This document shows, piece after piece, positions 38,501-50,500 of a DNA stretch of 64,000 nt. Location of the stretch: positions 210,404,151-210,468,150 of the forward strand of contig CP136065.1 in assembly GCA_032622095.1 (NCBI GenBank), in the 5' to 3' direction. The position numbers and the translations under genes are program-made. The notes beneath the pieces are model-generated. The model worked only from the letters and a program-made list of their open reading frames with translations, was not told where the DNA came from and did no database searches. Within the stretch, counting starts at the first letter, position 1. Each line of letters begins with the position of its first letter. Source of the stretch: Siphonodentalium dalli. Its lineage: Eukaryota > Mollusca > Scaphopoda > Gadilida > Siphonodentaliidae.

Positions 38501-41500
38501 GCAGTGGTGAAGCCAGCGTAGCAGGGGACTGAACTTTGCCTTGCCGTTTGGGGATTACCAGTATAAAGTATAATGCACGAGTATATGACCAGAACGTACA
38601 AAAAAGTTTTGGAAGTATCACGCTCGCTCTATCTATATGATATACACTTGTCCCGACGTCCTGCAATTAAAAAACCGTTCGATAGCATTTATATCGTTAA
38701 CATATATTTTGTCATGTAACAACCTTGCAGTTTTATTCACCTGTATAGCTAGTGTCACGTTAGCATATTGTTACATGAATAAAGTCGCGACTTCACATTA
38801 TCTGTTTTATGAATACAATCTGACATGAAATTGGAGTCAGGTAACTCACATACTTTATACAAGGCTTTCTGGATTTAATCACAGCATGCGAGCTGTCTCG
38901 GCTGTTGGTGTCAGACAGTTTCTTCTAAATAGTTTTCCTTTTGGATTTTTGTTGTTAAAAGGACAAAACTTTGACATATAGTATACAGTGCAACGTTGTT
39001 TGAAAGCCGAGATATAAATATATATAGACGATAGTTGTCATTGTAAATCGTGTGCCATGTCATTCGTGTATGATATTTCGCTTGTTCCGCTATACTGGAC
39101 TACGAGAATATTATGTGTCCGTGAAGTTAGCACATTCAACATTCGTTCAACATTCGTGTGAAGTTAACACAACATTCAACATTCAACATTCGTTCAACAT
39201 TCAATTTTTCTTGTACATAATTTTTTTTTTAAACGTGAATAGATTAAGTAAATGGGTCGTATATATATAGCGCCCCTATCAAAATCAGAGTATTCGATGC
39301 TCATTTTTGATGATTTTGAATTTCGGTAGAGAGAGAGAGGGCACATCATATACCCATGATCGGATCGGGCCCATATTTGCAGGGATGTATATACTCCCTG
39401 GTGGTACTTTAATTCTCCATAGAGCCCCCCCCCCCCCCCACGTAGCATGTGTGGTTTTCGCTGGCGTTGAACAGAGAGCACATTCAACATCCGTCCAACA
39501 TTCGTGTGAAGTTAGCACAAGATTCAACAATCGTTCAGCATAAATTTTTTCTTGTGCATAAGTTTTGTTAATGTGAATGGAATAAGTGGGTCGTATATAT
39601 AGCGCCCCTATCAAAATCAGAGTATTCGATACCTCGATACTCATGTTTGAGGATTTTAAATTCTGGTAGAGAGAGGGCACATCATATACACATCTAGTCG
39701 GATCGGGCCCATATTTGCAGGGATCTGTATACACTCCCTGATGGTACTTTAATTCACCATAGGTGCGCTATATGTACGACCCACTTATTCCAATCACGTT
39801 AAATAAACTTATGTACAAAAAAAATGGAATGTTGAACGAATGTTGAATGTTGTGCTAACTTTACGGACCCGAATATTATTCATTGTACATTATTTCTAGG
39901 GAAATTGGTTTATATAAATTTAGATTTACCTTGACGTCATATAGCCTTGAATATATGATACGCGACATATCAGAGGCATATATAAAGCAGGGCGCTTATA
40001 TACGTTACGACCCCAAACATACATTTGGGCAATGAAAAAACTATATATGTTGTAAATCGGTATATGCATAGAATATTCATTAGTTGAGATGTTCTGAGCT
40101 TCAGACAATAAAAGCAAACGGCAATCAGAGACAAACCTATGGATTTCAATTCATATATTTTTATGGATGTTTAGCAAGCCTAAGTTTAGTGTGCCTGTCA
40201 TTTGCAGAATGAGGTACAGAAGGCGAATTTAATGACGCTATCCCGCATAGCGGGCTAGCTTCACCAAATTCACCCTTTGGGGACCTCATTCTGTATGGCC
40301 TCATCTGATATAGGAGACATAGACTCAGATTGAAGTTCCCAAATGGTGACTATTGTGGTGTACACCCATTGGGAACCTCGATTATACAATATGTCGTCTG
40401 CCAATTTGGGGGTATAGAGAAACTAAACTAAAAAGGAAATAGAATCTATGTGAATAAGTTTCTATAGAAATGTGATCATAAAGAAACTTTCCAGAGAAGA
40501 TGAGGCTAAGCAGAACGAGGTCCCCAGAGGGTGAATTCGGTTACGCTAGCCCGCTATGCGGGATAGCGCCACTAAATTCACCCATAGGGGACCTCATTCT
40601 GCAAATGACAGGCACACTAAAATCAGGATTGCATCCATCCCTACATCCAAATAAATTGGAAGTCAACTCATCAATCAATCAATCAATAATTGTATTGCCT
40701 TCGCCAAAAGATGACATGGAAGACAAAAAATATACAATTAAAATATATAGAGGATATCCACACTTTTTCAGTGGATATGGGTTATATCTCATGAGTGATG
40801 ACAAAACATTGAATTTTGTGGAAATTCAAATGTTTTGTCATCACGAATGAGATTTAACCCATATCCACTGAAATAGTGTGGATATTCTGTTTATTATATA
40901 CCTTAGTTACTTGCCTATGGTCCCCAATGAATGTCAATACATCAGAAATTTCACCAGTGGGATATCACTTATATCTCACTAGTGGGATATCACTTATATC
41001 TCACTGCTAAAACTTTATAATTCATGGGCAAGTATATAATAAATAACTATATACACCTCGCGCCACCATAGCAAGCACACTGACCACGCATCATGATTTG
41101 GGCCCTACTGACTATCCCTTCCAGTGTTAGAACATTAACATTATGACGCATGTTTTACCCATGCTATAGCCACAACGACGTGCTTCTAATATATTATAGG
41201 AGTGGCGCCCACTGTTAGCCGAATTATTTCCCTGCATCTATTAGTGATTAGTTCTGGAGTGATGAAGTCGTAAATATTAACAATTCTATTTAGTATCTGG
41301 AATTCGCACTTCCGAGAAAAGTGTATAGCTGTATTTCAATCTAATGCTCTGTGCCTTATATATTATATAGTTATAGTGTAGTTATATCTAGAATATTTCG
41401 AAGGCCTTGATTCTTCAAATATCCAAAAGTGCACTTTGTGTTAATTGATAAACTTTGACTTAGCGAAGCTCCTGCTCTGGCATATACGGACAGGCCAGCT

Positions 41501-44500
41501 AATTAACCCACTGTCAACTTGTTGGTGGACCCCAAACGGACAGCTTGATTCGTTTCCGTGCGATGTTCTACGAAGTTGTCGTGGATATATTTGGCCCTCA
41601 ACCACCCTATACCCCGTGAATGATATGCTAACTTTGCAATCAGAGTAAAAGTTTGTTATATATGCTGCAATAAATAGGAGAATATTGTTATGTGTAGCGT
41701 TGCAATGTTGTGGTATTTGTCAAACAATATATAGTTGATCAGTATTTCACGGAACCCGGTCGTTAAATTGTCACTGACATGTTCAAATTGATAAGCGAGA
41801 TGTCCGTTAATACAATTGAAATAATAGGCCTTGAAGTACATGCAGTTAGTTATTCAGTGCAAGTCATCTGATTCGGCTTCTGTTATCTGTCATCATTCGT
41901 ATGTTTGGATTTGCAAATACCTATATAGGCATCACGAAATGCCGGACCCATTTAAACAATTGTTTTCTCGAGCATGGCCGGTGACACAAGGGTTTTTATT
42001 TACAAGTTCAATTTCCTGGTAACCATATTTTCCTGGAAGAGGGATATATAGGGTTGGATTTTGCTGTTACGTTGTTCAAGCATGTATGGCAATCTATCAA
42101 CCATATCAGTCAGTCAAACGCTCACACGTGGTGTGTACTTATATATCTCAATCAGTTTGTGGGGATACCCCCTTGTTGAACATTTACAACAAAAACAATG
42201 AGGTTGAATGGATCAGTTTCACCATTGAACGTTGTATATCTTGAGTGGTATTGAAGACGTGGCGTGTGGTGTACCAATTGTGTGAATGCTAGGGTTTTCT
42301 TTTTGGTTGGGTAATTGTAATCAGTAATAAGTAAACTGTTACGAGTGAGTTAAACGACCTTGGTTAAGATAATTGCATTGGTGCTTGTGCACGTAATTGA
42401 ATGGTACGTTTTCTACTATGACTGAACAGGTGTATTATCTAGTGAGCGACGTCGGCCAAATACCGCTGCAGTCTGTGCGGGCAGCGTTTGATCTCAGGTT
42501 TGACTCAATGCTTAATTGTGGACAGAAATAATACAAGAAAGGCACTGAGATATACGAATCGTAACGATACGAGACAGGGGTTGCTGTTACATAACTCGAA
42601 GGCGGCAGAAGTCGTGTGTTTCCATTGGAAATTGTCAGTTTGTATTGTCAGCGTGTACCATTATACAACCCAACACGAATACCCATATAGACACGATGGC
42701 TCGTGTGTGTGATTGCTCCCTCTATATGCTTTGAGCATGCACATTCGTCTATAGTGTATTGCATCGTTCAATTGTCAGATGCGATAAATGCCAATGTTGC
42801 CCCACGGCCCATCTGTCATACCTATTGCTGAGCTATGCCATGTATCAGTTGTGGTTAGTAGGCCTGTGATGCTTTTGGGTTTCGCATTTTTTTGTTATGC
42901 CATTCAACGGAGTCCCCATTGGAATATTTTCGAGAAATCCACTATGAATCGCACGTAACATCTCTGAGATACTGTTTCCTCGCGAAAACGTGTTAGACTG
43001 GTCCCCTTAAATTCGCCCAGTACATAGATGCTATTCGGTGCTTACGATCACAAAAATAAGCTAAATTTACCGACTTCGGGGGCATGTGCTGATCCTGGGA
43101 TCCCATTGTACATGCACTGGTCATTTAAGGATAATTGTTCATTGATACCCGATTAAGTCATTATATAGGTGTTACCACGCCCCGAAATTGACAGATATGA
43201 CAAAAATACCCGACTTAGAGATTATTTGCCAGACATGCTCTTGTGTGCAAACGTTTACTCCAGTAACATCTCATAGTTTCAGCAGATAAGTTCCAGGTTT
43301 ACAGCAATCGTTGGACCATCAACTTTATGACATCCTCACATGAGGAGGGGTATCGCGAATATACTGGGATTTACCCAGACGACATTAAGGAGTGTCATGT
43401 TCTTATACAATAACTTTTCGCGGTATACTGATGTTCTAGCTTGCACAATTTTTAAACATATGTGAATTTTATTCAGAAAGTAAAAAACTAACGCATTAAT
43501 GATGCATATATATTACGTATATATATTTAAAACGACATACTGTGGTATGCCCATTTTTTATATGCAGTTAACTCCACGTGGGGTCAGACCACTTGCTGTT
43601 CAATCTGAGTTGTCTTCATTGACAATTCATTAGATTTTCCGGTGTCGTTGGTCCACACAATTGAAGTCGTAACATCACACTGTTAGTCAAGACCAGTTAA
43701 TGAATTTATCATTGCTTCAGTGAACTGTCTCGTCAGGTCACATGACTAATGTCACATTACTCCACCGCGAGTTCATGTGGTTATCTGGTAATACTGGATA
43801 CATGCTCATAGTATAGGTTAGTAATTGATTTAACATCACGTAGTCCGAACTGCATGCAAAGTGGAGTTCATTCCCATCGCTACGCTGGTCTGACCACTTC
43901 CAGCACGCACAAACTGTAAGGATGAAGGTAAAATGTCCATATTCAAATGAGAATTGATCGGTTCTGATCAAATTAGCCGGTAAATGGCAGATATAATAAT
44001 ATTAACACAAAATAGGCCGCAGAAATGTCATACGCTGCTTTCCATGAAAATAAAAATAAAAGTACATGATTTTAAAACTTGCTAAACTTTTCGATCATGC
44101 ATTTCCAAACTGCAAATTCAACTTGTGATGACTATTTTCTTGTTCACACTGAGGTTTTTTAGTTATTATGTCAGATGTCAAACAAGAAAAACAGCAGCGG
44201 TAATTCGTAGCATGAGCGTATATGGCGCTATGCTTGCACGTATAGTCTTGTGTCTATTCTTGATATTTCCCCCATGTCTCGAGGGACATTTTGGAAAATT
44301 ATGCTCTGAGTATCGTCGATAACAAAACCCCATGCGATCAAAAGATTTGTGTACATGTGCCATAACAAATTTATGTACATGTGCCATAAAACACATAATT
44401 ATTGAAGACTTATTTGATTGAATACAATCAATCAGTTATTATCCAAACACTATGTAGCAATGGACTACGATTGGGGAAAATCCGAACCACATGGACGGTG

Positions 44501-47500
44501 CCATTTCAGAGAAAACAAAGTTTGAAATACGCCCAAATGTAATTACCTAATACTTTATTCGGGACGCAGTATTGGTTACACTGGTGTAAATAGGGTTCGG
44601 AGTGACATCTAGCGGATGCGGGAGGAGATAGGAGAGAATAAAATAGACACTGGGCCCTGATTGGTCAATAGCCTTGTGTGCTTTTTGCATTAAAAAAAAT
44701 CATCACACCTCTTCCCTATGATTTCCCATAGGTAAAAAAGCCATTGGCACAGGAATTAACCCTTTGTAGTGAAAGTTTGAATTTTTTGGTGTGGTCTAAA
44801 ATATGACAGTATTTTGTTATGCGGTTCTGACTCTAGTTACGAAAACATAAGATTTAAAGGCGAATTTCCTGCTAGACGGACAATATTTTTTTGCGTAAAA
44901 AGTTTCCCCAAATGTAAATTTTTCAGATTTAAAGCAAATTTTTTACCCAAAATTTATATTGCCAACAGTATACACTAAAACGTTAGCACTGAGGCCTATG
45001 GAAAACATTTACACCAGTATAACCTATTGGTCATTATTGCATGGGCATAAATATGACAGCAATGATTGCGCCAATAATACTCACTGCATGTAAATCGTTT
45101 ATAACAATGACGCCGTTTTATATCAAATGTATGAAAATAACTTATTTTGGCATCCTTATTTTTTATTCTATTCTGAACACCTCAGCGGAGTATTTCACAT
45201 CACTTTAAGGTGTCGTGGAATGTGCATAGCAGACCCTCGATCTATCTGGCGGATTCTCTGATTCTGGTGTTTGACTACATCAGTTGTCGCTTTTGTCTGA
45301 TGGTTGAGAAACATATACATCATACGTATATCAAGTTAAGACCGTGCTGCTAAATGCACAGACGACCTATATACCTCTCTCCTATAAACAGGGCAAATAT
45401 ATCTATACATGGAGGAATGTATGCTCTGAAAAATCCAACTAAGGGAGATAACCAGAGCCGAACGGCGACAATGAACACAATACCGTACGGAGTATATCAA
45501 TTCTTCAGTTTTACACACGAGCGGGGTCAAATAAGTTCGTTGGTTGAAATTTATGAACTGAGAAGTATGTAATTCCAAACCAATCTCAACACACTGCCAC
45601 ACACAATCCACTCAGCAAAAATGTTGATTGTAGGTTTCATTCTACTTATATGTTACTTTTGTGAAATAAACTTGACAATAACTTTCTAATTTACGACGCG
45701 AGAGTGCATTACACCTTCATTATAAACTTTATCAATTGTAATATTCCAATTTAAAACGCGTCAAGGTTATGTAAATTTATGTTATTTATTAGGCAACAAA
45801 ACGTTAAAATTGCAACATGCTCCAGTCATGTATTCAGTCAAAATTACTATCTTATTAAATTAAAATTGGCAGCTTGGTCACTCCAAAAGTAAAGTGTGGA
45901 TAGTTGTTTCCACAGGGAGACTATTTGCTATGTTTGACGCATCCTCGATATCACTCGTATTATGAATATTCAGCTTACAATACAATCACAAGAAAAGAGA
46001 ACCTATATTGGGTTGGTCTCATCGGTATAGAGAAGTAATTGGTGCATTGAAAATTATAGCGCACGTAACTGTTGATGGACATTTTTGTGGTGGCATGCAG
46101 GTGGCGATAGGGACATATCTATAATGGATCTCAATATAACTTGTGGTTATCTGCCTGCGAATTTCCAATTGCAAATTTTCTGATTAAAACTTCAAGCAGG
46201 TAAATATAATTCGTAATGTTTACCCCAAAAATTTAATACATTTTAATCAAATGTAGTTTTTAAAAAATGACTCCATCTCGTTTCTGACATCTACGTGCTT
46301 GAAAAGAGCAATATTGTTTGCCGGTTAGATCAGGGTTATAGACTCTCTGTGATTTCCAACATTTGAAAATTTAGGTCGCCAACGGGGAAACTCATGCATA
46401 TCGATTCTATAGTGTCCCTTTTTGGGTTTTAATTGAAAGCGTTCCTGCTTAAAATAATCCCGAATTTTTCAAATCTAATATACCAATAGAGGAATGACAT
46501 TTGTTATATGTGAAGCGACCATATAGTTAGTGTGATGGGCCTGTATTATATCTATTGTGTGTCGACTATCGAAATGTCTTGTTTGACTATAAAATTTAAT
46601 CGACCGACAGAAAATGATGTATATGTCCCCGGGGCAACGGAGGATCAAAGGTGTACAGTATGCATCTGCATATTCCTGCATGGTTGAGAGCGTCTAGATT
46701 ACATTGTTAAAAACTGCATATCGCTACGAGAGGTCATATTAGTGGAAAATGACGACCGAGAGTTGATCGCACTCTAACCATGCATACGCCTTGTCAGTCG
46801 AGGCCATATTGGATCCATCCATGCAGCCGCGTTCCGTGTTTTAGTGCTACAGGTCAAAACTCTGGAGTATTTTGGAAATAATGAATATTCAAAAGCTCCA
46901 TCTATGGAACGCTACTCCATAACTTTGACATGTAGCACTAAAAAACGGAACGGGCTGGATGGATCCAATATGGCCGTGACTCAGTGACAAGGTATATTGG
47001 GAGGGAGGATTCAGTTTTTCATGAAAATTCTTCTCCACGTGAATGCAATACTTTCAAGTTAAAGATGTGATATATCATAGTTCTCTGAGCTTTCTGTGTA
47101 TTTATTTGAGTGTATAAACGAATAACGATTAGTCGGAGAGGCCAGTCATCAGGATCTTCTGTCATTATAAAATAGTGTCCAGTGTTTTTCATGAAATGGG
47201 ACAGAAAAAAAATCGCTATATTTTAGAGTATTACAAAGTTCACCTGTTGTGATGTGCATGATTGTGTGTGCTAATTTTTTTTTTTAATTGGACATCTTAA
47301 ATTGTTGTCTGTTAAAACACTTTTAAGTGAAATGTGTGTACATCAGATGCTTCTCTTGAATTATTTTAGAATAATAGTGAGGTTTAGATGTTAAAGGTAC
47401 TCAATCCGATCAGAGGGTCCCCATCTCAACAGATTCCAACAACAACAATCCGATCAGAGGGTCCTATATTACTATTTCTTTGGCTTTGGGGGTAAACAAT

Positions 47501-50500
47501 ATTTGATTCGAGTCGAGGAACCCATCAAACAAAGCTCAGAGTTATTAGATATTGATTTTTGAAATTTGTTATTTTCGCGAGATGAGTACTAATAATTGCC
47601 GTCAATTTCGGAACATGCTCGAGATGTGTACACCAAAACACTATTCAAACAGACAAGGATGGATAACTCTAAAATCAAGTGGTAATAATAACGCAATTTT
47701 GACTGTGTTCTGGGCCAGAAAGTATTCCCGATAATGAAAAATAATAGATTTCTAAAATCGATATCTAAAAAATCTGAGCTTTGATGGGTGGCTTCCTCGA
47801 CTCGAATCAAATATTTTTGACCCCCGAAGCCATTGAAATAGTAATTGAGAGGAGTTTTATCGGATTGAGTACCTTTAATGTAACTAATATACGGTTAATA
47901 GTGCAAGCCTGTCCTTCGTGTCGTCCCGCGTATATGAGCTGGAATTCAAACTCCGGCTCCGCATAGTTATAGTGCAGTAGCTACTGCGTTTGTTGTGGAT
48001 AATGCTCTGGGCGTGAATTTTGCGCGAGGTTGCCGCATAATTCAAGAAGGGATCGCTATTGAAGAAGATTTCAGTGACGTCAGATTCTATTTTAAGCACA
48101 ACTTTCCCGCGGAAATATCTTTGGTCCAAGATCTTGAACCATTTACCTTCATCGGGTGATTTAATTATAAAAGTTCAATTTCGTATTTGGTTTATGTCGC
48201 ACTTCGTCGGCGTGAATAAACGAGGATTACGAATTTCCAAGAACACGCAGTAACTAAGTAAACTAAACATAAGACGGATTGAGGGACGTGACTACCACCG
48301 ACAGGTGACAGTTTGAATTTTTTTTTTTTTTTTTTTTTTACACATCAAAACCCGCCAATAAATATGTGTTATATACACAATCAATTGAATAAATACATGT
48401 ACAGTACTGTTACTTTAATATTAAACAACTAGCTTAAACAGTCTCCCTTCCGGTCGTGGCAGAGAGATCATACTCTTTTATATATATAGATAATAATTAT
48501 GCTACAGTAATGCTCTAAGTAATCGACTTCTTAACCACAGCAGAATTATGGGTGCCATTCATGAATGGCAACAAGCCATATTTCCGACTAAATCCTGAAA
48601 AGTTACCCAAAATTCTGCTGTGATTAAGAAGTCAATTACTTAGAGCATTACTGTACTTCAATATATCCCTTATCAAATAGGCGCATATTGGATCTAAATA
48701 TTGGTTCATATTGAACTTATATGATTCTGGAATAAGCCCATAGCAGACTTTTACACATTATTCCATTGGATGGCGCGGGCCACAGTGCAAAGATTATAAA
48801 GAGGCTGAGCATACATCTGGTGCTGCAATATATCATCGTGCAAATAGGTTCATATTGGACCTAAATATTCACAGGTTAATATAGGACTTATTTGATTCTG
48901 AAATAGGCCCATAGTGAGGCTGATGGGGTCATTGTCACAAGGCTCCGGTCACATTCGTAGCCAGCTTTTTAAAACGATCACAAATGTAGCCAGCTTTTCT
49001 ACGGCGATCACAATTGTAGCCAGCTTTTCTTATTCATGCGAGCCTCAATGAACAACATTAGGTTAGTCTCATTTTTCTGAGTTGATGAATGAAAAACAAC
49101 ATAAATTTAAAAAATTTGATATTAGTTCATCTAATAACCTGAGGTTTCCGATCCATGTCGTTAGATGCTCGAATTATATTCCAATATAAATTGATAAACG
49201 AAGTCCGTTTTGGAGTATGGCGTCGATATTTTAGTCACGAACGCGATGACGTCATATTTTGCGCCATATATAAAGCATGGAAAAGCTGGCTACATTTGTG
49301 ATCGATTTAAAAAGCTGGCTACGAATGTGACCGGAGCCCTGTGACAATGACCCCATCGGCCATAGTGAGCTTATTTTAATATTTGAATTTATTTAATTAA
49401 ATTTATTTAATTAAATTTTTGGAAAACTAACACCATTTTAACCTCCACCAGGGTGCCCTGAATCACCACACCAAATTTAGTTGAAATCAGTCATGTGGTA
49501 CGGGAGAAAAATCTGGACAGACAGACAGATAGACATGTATAGATATAGTCAAGTATGGAAAACAGTAACTTCTGTGTGAGATTGATGAGTCGCCATCTGA
49601 GATTGTAACATCATAACCAATCCATGCTTCTAAATATAGCCTGTGACCGGATGGCGACTCGTCAGATTTTTGAATTCAGTATTGTAAAAAACAGCAAATC
49701 TCTTTGGATTTTCAGTGTTACTTTCAAGAGAGATATCTAGTTGATTGAAATATTTTTATAATTGGTACTTTTTAATGCTGAAATAGGACTTTAAACGAGT
49801 AGTGGTAGCGGGAGTCCTGTTGACTCTGAATTGGCCAGTTTTCCATTCTTGTCCATATTATTATTAAAGGATGGTATGTGTATATATCGGTGGATTTTAA
49901 TCATAATTTCTAACAACTGTGGTCAAAATTTTCAACAGTTGAAAATTTCATACCAAATGCAACATTCGTTGGAAATTGTTCTTGTAGTTTGATTTTCCAA
50001 CAAATTAGAAGTGGGGAATTTGTTGTTTGAGACCAACATTTGCATATTTTCATACTTTAGGTAAATACATGTATTTTGGACTGAAATGACCCCGAGGTCT
50101 GAGGATAGTCACACAGTAACCTCGCTCTGCTGCCATGAAAAGTTGACTTACAGTACAGTAATACCCTAAATAATCGACTCCTTAACCACAGCATAATTAT
50201 GGGTAATTTTTCAGGATTTAATCGGAAATATGGCTTGTTGCTCTCACTGAGAGCTTTCCGATGAATGACAATAAGCCATATTTCCGAATAAATCCTGAAA
50301 TATTACCCATAATTCTGCTGTAGTTGAGGAGTCGATTATTTAGGGCATTACTGTAGCTCTACCACAGTAATAATACAAGTGCCTGTCCTTTGTCACCAGA
50401 GAGATCCAGATGACTAATTAATAACCACAACTCATTCACACTCCAGCATACCTTCACTCGCATTGAAAAGCATATTAACCCTTTACCCAACAAACCGGCC

